Shown: piece by piece, positions 33,097 through 41,660 of the stretch | Position numbering within the stretch: the first letter of the stretch is position 1 | Layout: each line of letters opens with the position of its first letter | Origin: Olsenella sp. Marseille-P4559 | Lineage (GTDB): Bacteria; Actinomycetota; Coriobacteriia; Coriobacteriales; Atopobiaceae | Direction of reading: 5' to 3' | Assembly: GCF_900605015.1 (NCBI RefSeq) | Contig: NZ_LR027573.1 | Location: forward strand, 1,223,501 to 1,287,500 | Length of the DNA stretch: 64,000 bases | The notes under the pieces: model-generated | Databases searched by the model: none | Told to the model about the DNA's origin: nothing | What the model saw: only the letters and a program-made list of their open reading frames with translations | Made by a program: the position numbers and the translations under genes

Positions 33097-34335
33097 GTGG
33101 GCGTGCCTGCAGACGAGCGGCTCATGGCCGCACTCGAGAAGGACGAGGCATACCGCGTGGAGCGCGTGCTCGCGAGCTCGGAGGCTGGGTCGACCGAGAT
33201 TGTGAGCCGGACGGGCGCCGGCCACGCGGGTGAGGGCCCCCTGGTGCGTAAGCGCATCAAGCGCGGGGTCGCGAACGCGGAGGTCTTCTCGCATCTCCAA
33301 TCCGTCGGCGATGTGCACCTCCCGCGCGTGGTCGAGACATACGACCTACCCGACCAGCTGGTTGTTGTTCGCGAGTACGTCTATGGGGCCTCGCTCGCGG
33401 CATGCGTGGCCGAGGCGGGGCGCATGGGCGAGACCACGGCCGCCCGCACGGTCGCCGACGTGTGCGACGCGGTTGCCGCCCTCCACGAGCGGGGCATCGT
33501 TCACCGCGACGTGTCGCCAAAGAACGTGATTCTCTCCCCTCGAGGGGCCGTCCTCATCGACCTGGGCATAGCCAGGACCTACGTCGAGGGTGCCCAGCGC
33601 GACACCACGCGGCTGGGCACCTGGGGCTTTGCGTCTCCCGAGCAGTACGGCTTCGCGCAGACCGACGGCCGCTCCGACGTCTACTCGGTGGGTTGCCTTC
33701 TCGGCTACATGCTCACGGGCGTCACGCCGGACGACGAGGGGTACGCGGCGGCGCTCGCGGACCCCATGGTCGTGCGTCCCGAGCTGCGTCGCATTGTTGA
33801 GAAAGCCTGCCGCTTCGAGCCGAGTGACCGCTATCAGAGCGCACGAGCGCTCAGGGAAGCCGTGCTCTCGGTGGTTCCGGGCGCGGCTCTGGCGAGCGCC
33901 GCCGACGTCTCCGGTGGCAAGGCCGAGAGGCACGAGAAGGTTCCCCGTCAGCTGGTCAAGCCAGCGCAGATGCGGGAGGCGTTCCTTTCGGCGGGCGCGG
34001 GGCCGCGGCTGCTCGCGGGGGCCCTTGTGGTTCTCGGATTGCTCGTCGGTCTCCTCTTTGCATACTCGGCGTTCTATACCGGCAATGCCATGATGGGCAA
34101 CCATCCCGTTGAGTCTGCGCTGCTCATCCTGGGGGTTGGCGCCTATCTGGTGCTTCTCGCGATGGAGGAGCTGCCGGCGGCGCTGCTGGGTGCGGGCCCG
34201 TATGCTGCCATGAGGTTCAAGCGTGGCTTTTCCCGTGTTGGCCTCCTGGTGAAGCGCACACTCATGGGCCTGGGTGCGCTTGCTGTGCTCTGCGTGCTCC
34301 TTTCGCTGGTCGTGGCGATGACTCCCGCGGGCTAG
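33097..34335 (+). CDS. Membrane Ser/Thr protein kinase (Hanks type)
   Basis: The 412-residue protein has a kinase domain in about residues 20-275. The Lys of the ATP site is probably in VRKRIKR, the catalytic loop is HRDVSPKN (Asp138, Asn143), the Mg loop is DLG (not DFG), and LGTWGFASPEQYGF is the activation/P+1 segment. An N-lobe glycine-rich loop is not clear. Two or three hydrophobic segments follow (LLAGALVVLGLLVGLLFAYS and later), so it is probably membrane-anchored with a small or no sensor domain. The GTG start lies directly after the HTH stop. The two HTH proteins flanking it are probable substrates (inference). Confidence 0.85.
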   Translation: MGVPADERLMAALEKDEAYRVERVLASSEAGSTEIVSRTGAGHAGEGPLVRKRIKRGVANAEVFSHLQSVGDVHLPRVVETYDLPDQLVVVREYVYGASLAACVAEAGRMGETTAARTVADVCDAVAALHERGIVHRDVSPKNVILSPRGAVLIDLGIARTYVEGAQRDTTRLGTWGFASPEQYGFAQTDGRSDVYSVGCLLGYMLTGVTPDDEGYAAALADPMVVRPELRRIVEKACRFEPSDRYQSARALREAVLSVVPGAALASAADVSGGKAERHEKVPRQLVKPAQMREAFLSAGAGPRLLAGALVVLGLLVGLLFAYSAFYTGNAMMGNHPVESALLILGVGAYLVLLAMEELPAALLGAGPYAAMRFKRGFSRVGLLVKRTLMGLGALAVLCVLLSLVVAMTPAG

Positions 34336-34367
34336 CCCGAGCTTCTTGCCGGTGCCTGCCGCGTCTT

Positions 34368-34382
34368 TTAGCAGCAAGCTAA
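34368..34382. promoter_or_regulatory. TTAGC-N5-GCTAA palindrome, copy 1
   Basis: TTAGC at 34368-34372 and GCTAA at 34378-34382 are perfect inverted arms. The flanks TTTTAGC and GCTAATGAAAG are shared with the second copy at 34883-34897. It lies 50 bp ahead of the second HTH gene. Confidence 0.6.
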
Positions 34383-34431
34383 TGAAAGACGTCCTGCGTT
34401 TTGTCACCATCCATTGCGGATGGAGGCAGAC

Positions 34432-34881
34432 GTGGAAGACTCGTGGTATGCCATAGCGCACGGCGCGGACCTTGACGAGGTGCTGTCGCGTGCGGCCTTT
34501 GACGAGAAAGACCTCTCGGCCTGGGCGTGCGATCGCCTGTCCTCAACCGGCGTGCCGAGAAACGACGCCATCCATCGAAGCCGTCTCAACCAGACCTTTG
34601 CGTACCAGATTCTCGCGGGAACCAGGCGTGCCTCGCGCGACAAGCTGCTGCAGCTTGCCTTTGGGATGCAGCTGGGGATTCGCGATGCCTCTGAGCTGCT
34701 TGAACGCGGTGGCGCATGCCGCTTGCGGCCTGATTGCCGGCGTGACCTCATCGTTGCGTTCGCACTCCATCGCGGCATGGGCGTCGAGCAGTGTGACGAC
34801 CTCCTCTGGGCGCACGGCGAGCGGACCATCATGCCCGAAAATCCCCGGGGCGAGCGCCACTCGCACGACCGCGAGCGGTGA
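34432..34881 (+). CDS. Helix-turn-helix protein beside a Ser/Thr kinase (copy 2)
   Basis: This 149-residue protein is a paralog of the product at 32644-33096. The HTH centre reads NDAIHRSRLNQTFAYQILAG, followed by TRRASRDKLLQLAFGMQL; the end helix CRRDLIVAFALHRGMGVEQ matches the first copy. The GTG at 34432 has GGAGG 5 bases ahead; an ATG at 34420 and a TTG at 34414 are alternatives. TTAGC-N5-GCTAA sites lie before it and after it, the second one in front of the Ltp gene, so it could be the regulator of both (inference). Confidence 0.78.
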   Translation: MEDSWYAIAHGADLDEVLSRAAFDEKDLSAWACDRLSSTGVPRNDAIHRSRLNQTFAYQILAGTRRASRDKLLQLAFGMQLGIRDASELLERGGACRLRPDCRRDLIVAFALHRGMGVEQCDDLLWAHGERTIMPENPRGERHSHDRER

Positions 34882-34882
34882 T

Positions 34883-34897
34883 TTAGCTGAGAGCTAA
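34883..34897. promoter_or_regulatory. TTAGC-N5-GCTAA palindrome, copy 2
   Basis: TTAGC at 34883-34887 and GCTAA at 34893-34897 with flanks ATTTAGC and GCTAATGAGAG like copy 1. It is immediately after the HTH gene and 73 bp before the Ltp-repeat gene. Confidence 0.6.
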
Positions 34898-34970
34898 TGA
34901 GAGCCCTGACGGCCAGTCATAGCATCGGCTCAGCGTTCTTGAAGGTTGTCACACGTGGGTAGGAGTAGCC

Positions 34971-35660
34971 ATGGCAGAAGGAAAGAAGAAGAGCAAGCTC
35001 AAGGTCGTTCTCATCGTCGTCGTTGCGCTGATTGTCATTTCCGCTATTGCCGGCAGAGGCTCAAAGGGGTCATCGTCCAGCAGTTCGTCAGCGCCTGCCT
35101 CGGAGACGACTCAGGAAAAGGCGACGCAGACGTCTGGCACGGATGGGGGTGACTCCTCGAAGGCCGATTCTCAGACGTCCACGACAGCAGCGGCGCCGAA
35201 AAACGATGTTCCGGCGGAATATACTTCCGCGCTGGCGCAGGCAACGTCTTACGCAAATCGGATGCACATGTCCAAGCAGGGGGTCTACGATCAGCTGACC
35301 TCTGAATACGGCGGTCAGTTCTCGGCCGAGGCCGCTCAGTACGCAATCGATAATGTGCAGACGGATTGGAACGCCAATGCGCTCGCAAAGGCAGAGAGCT
35401 ATTCCGACAAAATGCACATGTCCAAGCAGGGGATTTACGATCAGCTGACCTCCGAGAATGGCGAGCAGTTCACTGCCGATGAGGCGCAGTACGCTGTCGA
35501 CAACATCCAGGCTGATTGGAACGCCAACGCCTTGGCTAAGGCGAAGTCCTACCAGGATGACATGCACATGTCGCCAAGCGCAATCTACGATCAGCTCACG
35601 TCCGAGTACGGTGAGCAGTTCACCGCCGATGAGGCGCAGTACGCCATAGACAACCTGTAG
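34971..35660 (+). CDS. Ltp-family surface protein with three tandem repeats
   Basis: The 229-residue protein has an N-terminal membrane anchor (LKVVLIVVVALIVISAIAG) without an obvious lipobox. A Ser/Thr-rich spacer follows, then three repeats of about 47 residues, each with a MHMSKQGVYDQLTSEYG-type core and a DEAQYAIDN end. This matches the Ltp (host cell surface-exposed lipoprotein) domain. The Ltp protein of Streptococcus phage TP-J34 blocks DNA injection by superinfecting phages, but chromosomal relatives have unproven roles. Here it sits next to an HTH-kinase-HTH cluster and a shared palindrome, suggesting regulated expression. Confidence 0.85.
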   Translation: MAEGKKKSKLKVVLIVVVALIVISAIAGRGSKGSSSSSSSAPASETTQEKATQTSGTDGGDSSKADSQTSTTAAAPKNDVPAEYTSALAQATSYANRMHMSKQGVYDQLTSEYGGQFSAEAAQYAIDNVQTDWNANALAKAESYSDKMHMSKQGIYDQLTSENGEQFTADEAQYAVDNIQADWNANALAKAKSYQDDMHMSPSAIYDQLTSEYGEQFTADEAQYAIDNL

Positions 35661-35671
35661 GGGTTCGCCTG

Positions 35672-35849
35672 ACTTACCAGCGTTACTACCAGCGCGATAA
35701 CTAATTACTCGACCACGGATGCCTACCAGAGAGCCACCGCAAACGCACAGGCGGCAATGGCGTTCTTCTACATCGCGATTGGCGTCGTCTCGATGGCCGT
35801 TCTTGCCTGGGTGGCATCCAGCCCGCTGATTGCGTACGAGGAATCGTAG
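35672..35849 (+). pseudogene. Remnant of a small membrane protein downstream of the Ltp gene
   Basis: After the Ltp stop the same frame is open from 35672 to TAG at 35847-35849. It encodes residues ending in MAFFYIAIGVVSMAVLAWVA and a short tail, a clear membrane segment. Upstream, a YQRYYQRDN segment is in a shifted frame before 35703. The pattern suggests a frame-damaged gene. An intact start at 35757 (30 residues) lacks a good ribosome site. Confidence 0.35.
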
Positions 35850-35895
35850 CGACGCGTCTCTCAACACAGAGGGTGTAACCGACTCGATAGATGAT

Positions 35896-35928
35896 GGGCC
35901 CGGGACAAATCTGCCCCGGGCCCTCTTG
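35896..35928 (+). terminator. Terminator after the Ltp region
   Basis: GGGCCCGGG at 35896-35904 pairs with CCCGGGCCC at 35914-35922, followed by TCTTG. It may also end the convergent phosphodiesterase transcript. Confidence 0.6.
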
Positions 35929-35950
35929 CATGTGCGCCTAGGTTCTCGCC

Positions 35951-36511
35951 CTACTCGTCCCACACGCGAAACTCGAAGCGGCCGTCCTCGTAGACACCGT
36001 AGCTGTGGGTTCCGTCCTTGGGAATGCCAACCGAGCCTGGATTGAAAACCGTGATCCCGGGATGAGTGTTGCTCATCTGGTTGACCTTCTTGTGCGTGTG
36101 TCCGTACACAAGTGCCGAGCCCTGCGGCAGCTCGGGCCACGCATCTACCGAGTTGTGGATGCCCGGCCCCCACACATGCCCGTGCGTGAGAAATATCGTC
36201 ATCCCGGCACCGCCGTTGGCATCGGGATCAAGTAGGACGTTGTACTGCGCCATGCAGGGGAAGTCGAGCACCATCTGGTCGACCTCGGCCTCACAGTTGC
36301 CTCTCACGGCAACGACCTTCTCAGCAATGCCGTTGAGCATGCCAACGACCTTCTTTGGCGCGTAGTCTGAGGGCAGATCGTTTCGAGGACCGTGATAGAG
36401 CAAATCGCCGAGAAGAATCACGCGATTGGGGCTCTCGGCGTCAATGGCGTCCATGAGACGTGCGCACCAATCCGCAGCGCCGTGGATGTCGGATGCGATG
36501 AGAAGCTTCAT
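35951..36511 (-). CDS. YfcE-like metallophosphodiesterase
   Basis: The 186-residue protein is a calcineurin-like phosphoesterase. Metal motifs seen are IASDIHG, ILLGDLLYHG, VRGNCEAEVD, LTHGHVWG and YGHTH, giving the full dinuclear site. Proteins of this type hydrolyse phosphodiesters in vitro; the physiological substrate is not known. AGGAGG is upstream of the ATG at 36511. It is transcribed towards the Ltp gene, with a terminator-like hairpin between. Confidence 0.92.
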   Translation of the reverse strand: MKLLIASDIHGAADWCARLMDAIDAESPNRVILLGDLLYHGPRNDLPSDYAPKKVVGMLNGIAEKVVAVRGNCEAEVDQMVLDFPCMAQYNVLLDPDANGGAGMTIFLTHGHVWGPGIHNSVDAWPELPQGSALVYGHTHKKVNQMSNTHPGITVFNPGSVGIPKDGTHSYGVYEDGRFEFRVWDE

Positions 36512-36742
36512 GGGGTACCTCCTGTAGTCGTGTCTTACCTCGTGATTGTAGACGTGGAGTATGGAAGTTTAACCCGGTGCGCGTGCCGGGGGGCGTTGAA
36601 GCGATTCTGGACGCACGGCGGCGTTTCAGAGGGCCGATCCGTCTCGAAAGCGCCCCAGCAGCACCGAAGCGGTAACGGTACGGCGGCTGTGCGGGAGCCC
36701 AGACCGCCGGTGGGGGCATCCAGTGGCTCCAAATGGCACGAA

Positions 36743-36877
36743 TTGACGGTTGGTGGCAGTTTTTCGAGGTATCCCCAAGTAGAAAACGGTTCGATTGCTG
36801 ATGAAGCGCAGGTCAGAGATCTGCTATTGAACTAGAGACATATAAAGAATTGCGCCAAAACTGCCACCAACCGTAAA
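36743..36877. repeat. 135-bp inverted-repeat element (family E, copy 2)
   Basis: The left arm TTGACGGTTGGTGGCAGTTT starts at 36743 and the right arm AAACTGCCACCAACCGTAAA ends at 36877. Arms match each other and those of copy 1 at 9329-9464. The interior aligns with the reverse complement of copy 1, sharing CCAAGTAGA and CATATAAAG. It lies between yfcE and dnaK. The preceding 36512-36742 shows no gene. Confidence 0.85.
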
Positions 36878-36985
36878 GTTAGAAACCGACCTGGTGCGCT
36901 ACCCCGCGATGCCCGGGCCTTCTCGCCACCGCAAACCGCTGCCCAAAGCCCCCGCAATCCCCCTATGCACCATAGCGTCAAAAAA

Positions 36986-37006
36986 TCTCATGTATTGAGA
37001 CTTAGA
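36986..37006. promoter_or_regulatory. HspR (HAIR-like) operator before dnaK
   Basis: TCTCATG-N7-ACTTAGA. The right half is perfect for the local consensus TCTAAGT-N7-ACTTAGA, the left half matches 4 of 7. It lies 110 bp before dnaK. The Streptomyces HAIR site is CTTGAGT-N7-ACTCAAG with the same geometry. Confidence 0.55.
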
Positions 37007-37115
37007 TAATGTATAAAGTCGGATCACAGGGGGCATAAGACACAACGTACAAGAGCGAACAAAGCGCTGAGCGCGGCAAACGTCGCAGCGGCGCAGAAGG
37101 AAAGGAACGCACGCC

Positions 37116-39023
37116 ATGGGCAAGATTCTCGGCATTGACCTTGGTACAACCAACTCTGCAATGGCAGTCCTCGAGGGCGGCGAGCCCACCATCATCGTGA
37201 ACGCGGAGGGCGACCGCACCACCCCGTCCGTCGTCGGCTTCCGTGCCGACGGCGACCGCATCGTGGGCAAGGCTGCAAAGAACCAGGCTGTTACCAACCC
37301 CAAGAACACCGTGTTCTCCATCAAGCGTTTTATGGGCCGCAAGTACAGCGAGGTTAGCTCCGAGCTGAAGACCGTTCCATACACCGTCAAGTCCGGCACT
37401 GGCGAGCGCGCCGTTGTCGAGATTGACGGCGAGGACTTCACGCCCGAGCAGATCAGTGCCATGATTCTCGGCAAGATGAAGGCCGACGCGGAGAAGTATC
37501 TCGGCGAGCCCGTCACCGAGGCCGTCATCACCGTCCCCGCATACTTCAACGATGCCCAGCGCCAGGCTACCAAGGATGCCGGCAAGATTGCCGGTCTCGA
37601 CGTCAAGCGCATTGTCAACGAGCCTACGGCTGCGGCTCTGGCATATGGCCTGGACAAGAAGAACAAGGACCAGAAGGTCCTCGTCTTCGACCTGGGCGGC
37701 GGCACCTTTGATGTGTCGCTTCTGGACCTCGCCGACGGAGTCGTTGAGGTTCTCGCCACCAATGGTGACAACCACCTGGGTGGCGATGACTGGGACCAGC
37801 GCGTCATCGACTGGGCCGCTGACAAGTTCCAGAAGGAGAGCGGCATCGACCTGCGCAAGGACCCCATGGCGCTTCAGCGTCTGAAGGAGGCCGCCGAGAA
37901 CGCCAAGAAGGAGCTCTCCGCAGCGCAGCAGGCCGGCATCAACCTGCCCTTCATCACCGCCGATGCCACCGGCCCCAAGCACCTCAACTACACCCTGACC
38001 CGTGCCGAGTTCGAGCGCATTACGCGTGACCTCCTCGACCGCTGCAAGGCCCCTGTGACCAAGGCCCTCCATGACGCCAGCATGCAGATCTCCGACGTTG
38101 ACGAGGTCATTCTCGTCGGTGGCTCCAGCCGTATGCCTGCCGTGCAGGAGCTCGTCAAGCAGATGACCGGCAAGCAGCCCAACATGTCTGTGAACCCCGA
38201 CGAGGTCGTTGCCGATGGCGCTGCCGTCCAGGCCGGCGTTCTCACCGGCGATGTCTCCGGCATCCTGCTGCTCGACGTCACGCCGCTGTCGCTCGGCGTC
38301 GAGACCATGGGTGGCGTCATGACCAAGATGATCGACCGCAACACCACGATCCCCACAAGCAAGACCGAGGTCTACTCCACGGCTGCCGACAACCAGACGT
38401 CCGTCGAGATTAACGTCCTGCAGGGCGAGCGTGAGATGGCCGCCGACAACAAGTCGCTCGGCAAGTTCACGCTTACCGGCATCCCCGCCGCGCCACGCGG
38501 CGTGCCCCAGGTTGAGGTCACGTTCGACATCGATGCCAACGGCATCGTGAAGGTGACCGCCAAGGACAAGGCGACTGGCAAGTCCCAGCAGATCACCATC
38601 TCCGGCTCCACCGCCCTTTCCGACGACGAGGTCGACCGCATGGTCAAGGATGCCGAGTCCCACGCCGAGGAGGACAAGAAGCACAAGGATGAGATCGAGG
38701 TTCGCAACCAGACCGACTCCCTGTGCTACTCCACCGAGCAGACCTTGAAGGACCTTGGCGACAAGGTGCCCGAGGACCAGCGCAAGAATGTCCAGGAGGC
38801 GGTCGACGCCGCCAAGAAGGCGCTCGAGGGCAACGACATCGACGCCATCAAGGCTGCTGGCGAGAAGCTCCAGGAGGCCAGCCACAAGCTGGCGGAGGTC
38901 GTGTACTCCAACACGCAGGAGCAGACCGCGGATGGCGCTTCCGGCTCGTCCGATGGCGGCTCCTCTGATGACGTGGTAGATGCAGACTATGAGGTCGTCG
39001 ATGACGACAAGAAGAAGGACTAG
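37116..39023 (+). CDS. dnaK: Chaperone DnaK (Hsp70)
   Basis: The 635-residue ATP-dependent chaperone has the ATPase signatures [38 protein letters not shown] and [17 protein letters not shown]. The substrate-binding domain follows ([17 protein letters not shown]), then a C-terminal lid and an acidic tail ending VVDDDKKKD. It works with GrpE, DnaJ and ClpB in protein folding and disaggregation. AAGGAACG lies upstream of the ATG. It is the first gene of a dnaK-grpE-dnaJ-hspR operon and is probably repressed by HspR through the site at 36986. Confidence 0.97.
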   Translation: MGKILGIDLGTTNSAMAVLEGGEPTIIVNAEGDRTTPSVVGFRADGDRIVGKAAKNQAVTNPKNTVFSIKRFMGRKYSEVSSELKTVPYTVKSGTGERAVVEIDGEDFTPEQISAMILGKMKADAEKYLGEPVTEAVITVPAYFNDAQRQATKDAGKIAGLDVKRIVNEPTAAALAYGLDKKNKDQKVLVFDLGGGTFDVSLLDLADGVVEVLATNGDNHLGGDDWDQRVIDWAADKFQKESGIDLRKDPMALQRLKEAAENAKKELSAAQQAGINLPFITADATGPKHLNYTLTRAEFERITRDLLDRCKAPVTKALHDASMQISDVDEVILVGGSSRMPAVQELVKQMTGKQPNMSVNPDEVVADGAAVQAGVLTGDVSGILLLDVTPLSLGVETMGGVMTKMIDRNTTIPTSKTEVYSTAADNQTSVEINVLQGEREMAADNKSLGKFTLTGIPAAPRGVPQVEVTFDIDANGIVKVTAKDKATGKSQQITISGSTALSDDEVDRMVKDAESHAEEDKKHKDEIEVRNQTDSLCYSTEQTLKDLGDKVPEDQRKNVQEAVDAAKKALEGNDIDAIKAAGEKLQEASHKLAEVVYSNTQEQTADGASGSSDGGSSDDVVDADYEVVDDDKKKD

Positions 39024-39038
39024 CGGGAGGCGGTTGCC

Positions 39039-39986
39039 GTGGCGCGCAATCCATGGCGCTATCTTCCGCAAGGACCGCACGTCAAAGGGGCGGCCGGCAC
39101 GGCCGCTCCTTCTGGTACGCATGAGGAGGGTGACGTGAAAGTGCCAATCGAGGATGCAGACGAGAAGAAGCCCGGCGCCAAGCAGCCGGGCGGGGTGGCC
39201 GCCTCGCCCAAGGGTGCATCGGCTGCCGCGGAGGGTGCGGCGTCGGCCGCCCCCAGCTCTGCCCCCGGTGACATCGACCCGGAAGACGACGCGGCCATGC
39301 GCGCCGCCGCCAGGAAGGCCGCAGACGAGGTGCTTGAGCAGGAGGCCGTTGAGGACGCGAAGAAGCTCCGCTCCGAGCGAGACGAGCTGCAGAAGAAACT
39401 CGGCGACATGACGGAAGACATCGAAAAGGCCAAGAGGGAGGCCACCGAGTCCAGCGAGCGTCTCGTTCGCCTCCAGGCGGACTGGGACAACTATCGCCGC
39501 CGCACCGCCCAGGAGCGCTTGGACGAGCGCGAGCGTGCTGCCGAGAAGCTCGTGGTAAGCCTGCTTCCGGTCATCGATGATATGGAGCGCGCCATCGAGC
39601 ACGCCTCCGGCGTTGAGCATGACGCTGCGTCCGAGCAGCTCGAGCAGTTCGTCAATGGCGTATCGGCCGTTCACGACAAGATGGTGGGCGTCCTCTCGAA
39701 GGAGGGCGTCGAGGCAATCGATCCCGCTGGCGAGCCGTTCAACCCGCTCGAGCACCAGGCTGTTGGCCGTCGAGAGGACAAGGATGCCTATGACGAGACG
39801 GTCGACCAGGTCTATCAGAAGGGTTATCGCATGGGCAAAAAGGTCATCCGCACAGCGATGGTGACCGTCACCTACGGTGGGCCCAAGCGTCCAACAGTCG
39901 ACGGCATGTCCGACAAGGACGCCAAGGCCAAGGACAGCGGCGACAAGAATCCCGGCTCGGGCGACGGCACCGCGAAGGAAAAGTAG
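39039..39986 (+). CDS. grpE: Nucleotide exchange factor GrpE
   Basis: The protein has 315 residues from the GTG at 39039, which follows GGGAGG by 8 bases. A GTG at 39135 after GAGGAGGG would give 283 residues. The N-terminus is low-complexity, rich in Pro, Ala and charged residues, then a long coiled-coil (about residues 90-180). The family signature DNYRRRTAQERLDER and the C-terminal beta domain (NPLEHQAV, YQKGYRMGKKVIRTAMVTV) follow. It exchanges ADP for ATP on DnaK. The extended N-terminus is larger than in E. coli GrpE (197 residues). Confidence 0.92.
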   Translation: MARNPWRYLPQGPHVKGAAGTAAPSGTHEEGDVKVPIEDADEKKPGAKQPGGVAASPKGASAAAEGAASAAPSSAPGDIDPEDDAAMRAAARKAADEVLEQEAVEDAKKLRSERDELQKKLGDMTEDIEKAKREATESSERLVRLQADWDNYRRRTAQERLDERERAAEKLVVSLLPVIDDMERAIEHASGVEHDAASEQLEQFVNGVSAVHDKMVGVLSKEGVEAIDPAGEPFNPLEHQAVGRREDKDAYDETVDQVYQKGYRMGKKVIRTAMVTVTYGGPKRPTVDGMSDKDAKAKDSGDKNPGSGDGTAKEK

Positions 39987-40049
39987 TATAAGGGCGCCCG
40001 GGCTGCTCGGTCCGGGCGCATTGATATGAGAGGGGGCTCGTGCGAAACC

Positions 40050-41012
40050 ATGGCCAATGGCAAGAAGACATACTACGACATCTTGGGCGTGAAGCGCGAT
40101 GCCACCCAAGATGAGATCCGGAAGGCTTTTCGCAAGCTTGCGGCCAAGTATCACCCCGACGCAGGTGGTGATGAGAAGAAGTTCAAGGAGGTCTCGGAGG
40201 CCTACACCACGCTCTCCGACGAGAAGAAGCGCAAGGAGTACGACCAGCTGCTCATGTTTGGCGGCATCCCTGGCGCTGACTTCGGTGGATCGGGTGGCCC
40301 GAGGAGCACGTACACGCACACCAACGTTGGCGGCAACGCCGACTGGTCCGATATCTTCGGCGGCATGGGCGGCGATGGCTTTGGCGGGTTTGACTTCTCG
40401 TCGATCTTTGGCGGCGCAGCCCGCCAGCAGGCCCAACGGCCTGCCAAGGGCGGCGACCTCACCATGCGGATCGACGTCACCTTTGACGAGGCGCTCCATG
40501 GCGCTACGCGCAAGGTGTCCTACCGCGTGCCTTCGACGGGCGAGGAGCAGACCCTTACCGTCAAGATTCCTGCGGGTGCCGTGGACGGTGGCAAGCTTCG
40601 TTACCGTGGCCGCGGAGAGTACGGCGTAAACGGCGGCCAGCGCGGTGACCTTGTGGTCACCACGCACGTCGAGGAGCACCCGCTCTTCAAGCGCGATGGC
40701 GCAGATATCCGCATGGAGCTGCCGGTAAGCATGTACGAGGCCGCCCTTGGCTCAACGGTCGACGTCCCAACGCCCGACGGAGCCGAGGTTCGTCTCAAGG
40801 TGCCTGCTGGCACGCAGGACGGCAAGTGCTTCCGCTTCCGTGACTTGGGGGCCCCAAATGTCAAGCGCAAGGGCACGCGTGGCGCGCTCTACGTGACAAT
40901 CCGCGTGAAGGTCCCCACGTCGCTCGGCAAGAAGGAGCGAGACAGCTTGGGTGCCCTCATGGAGGCCGACAAGCGCGACTACAGAAGGGATGTAGAGCGC
41001 TATGGCTCGTAA
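40050..41012 (+). CDS. J-domain protein, CbpA-like (no zinc finger)
   Basis: The 320-residue protein has an N-terminal J-domain ([20 protein letters not shown] and the HPD motif in KYHPDAGGD). A Gly/Phe-rich linker and the two C-terminal beta domains ([32 protein letters not shown]) follow. There are no CxxCxGxG motifs, so it is a class B type DnaJ like CbpA, unlike Actinobacterial dnaJ1 which usually has the zinc finger. It stimulates DnaK ATPase. The ATG at 40050 is chosen as the first conserved start; AGGGGG lies 13 bases upstream. It overlaps hspR. Confidence 0.9.
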   Translation: MANGKKTYYDILGVKRDATQDEIRKAFRKLAAKYHPDAGGDEKKFKEVSEAYTTLSDEKKRKEYDQLLMFGGIPGADFGGSGGPRSTYTHTNVGGNADWSDIFGGMGGDGFGGFDFSSIFGGAARQQAQRPAKGGDLTMRIDVTFDEALHGATRKVSYRVPSTGEEQTLTVKIPAGAVDGGKLRYRGRGEYGVNGGQRGDLVVTTHVEEHPLFKRDGADIRMELPVSMYEAALGSTVDVPTPDGAEVRLKVPAGTQDGKCFRFRDLGAPNVKRKGTRGALYVTIRVKVPTSLGKKERDSLGALMEADKRDYRRDVERYGS

Positions 41013-41430
41013 CGACGAAAACTGCGAGACACACGGCCCGCGCGACAGGAACAAGCCTCTGTACATGATTAGCGTGGCAGCCGAGCTCACCGGCATGCAC
41101 CCGCAGACGCTGCGCGTCTACGAGCAGAAGGGCCTTGTGACCCCGGGCCGGTCTCGAGGCAACACGCGACTCTACTCGCAGGCCGACATCGATCGGCTCA
41201 ACTTCATCTCGAAGCTCACCGACGAGGGAATCAACCTTGCAGGCGTGGTGAGAATCATGGACATGCGCGAGCGTGCCCGCGAGAAGGATGAGGAGATTGG
41301 CCGCCTGCACGCACGCGTGCGCGAGCTCGAGGACGAGGTCCACGAGTTCCGCATGCAGGAGAAGATCACGGCTCTTGCGCGCTATGACGGGCAAAGCCCC
41401 GAGCAGGTCATGCGTGGCCTTCTCGAGTAA
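41002..41430 (+). CDS. hspR: Heat-shock repressor HspR (MerR family)
   Basis: The 142-residue protein has a MerR-type winged HTH ([40 protein letters not shown]) and a coiled-coil ([20 protein letters not shown]). It overlaps dnaJ by 11 bp at the end of the dnaK operon, as in other Actinobacteria. There it represses the dnaK operon, clpB and sometimes others, with DnaK as corepressor. Candidate binding sites are found in front of dnaK, clpB and hsp20 in this window. Confidence 0.93.
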   Translation: MARNDENCETHGPRDRNKPLYMISVAAELTGMHPQTLRVYEQKGLVTPGRSRGNTRLYSQADIDRLNFISKLTDEGINLAGVVRIMDMRERAREKDEEIGRLHARVRELEDEVHEFRMQEKITALARYDGQSPEQVMRGLLE

Positions 41431-41463
41431 CCGGGCAAGACGCAGGCTCCTTGGGGAGGGGTG

Positions 41464-41500
41464 GGGCGCCGGGTGCGCTGGGCATCCGGCGCCCTGTTTT
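41464..41500 (+). terminator. Rho-independent terminator after hspR
   Basis: GGGCGCCGGGTGC at 41464-41476 pairs with GCATCCGGCGCCC at 41482-41494, with one A-G mismatch in the stem, followed by TGTTTT. Confidence 0.9.
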
Positions 41501-41556
41501 GTCGGCAGCCACATGCAGATGCCTGGTCAAACCTTGCGTGTTGGCACATACGAAAA

Positions 41557-41577
41557 TCTAACATAAACACGCTTAGA
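41557..41577. promoter_or_regulatory. HspR (HAIR-like) operator before clpB
   Basis: TCTAACA-N7-GCTTAGA, with arms TCTAA and TTAGA perfect and two mismatched inner bases per arm against TCTAAGT-N7-ACTTAGA. It lies 84 bp before the clpB start. Confidence 0.6.
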
Positions 41578-41660
41578 TTCTGCATAGTCAGTGCTGGCAC
41601 TGGGAACAATAAGCTCGATGGACAATGAGGCCCCGCGATGGGGTAGGGGGAGTGACCAAG

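Noticed and set aside
34971-35660. Prophage remnant because of the Ltp gene
   Set aside because: No integrase, phage structural gene or att-like duplication is nearby; Ltp domains are also chromosomal.
37002-40679. 1225-residue open frame on the minus strand over dnaK-grpE-dnaJ
   Set aside because: It is an antisense frame of strongly coding GC-rich genes, with Leu/Val/Gly/His-biased low-information translation. The plus-strand genes are unmistakable.
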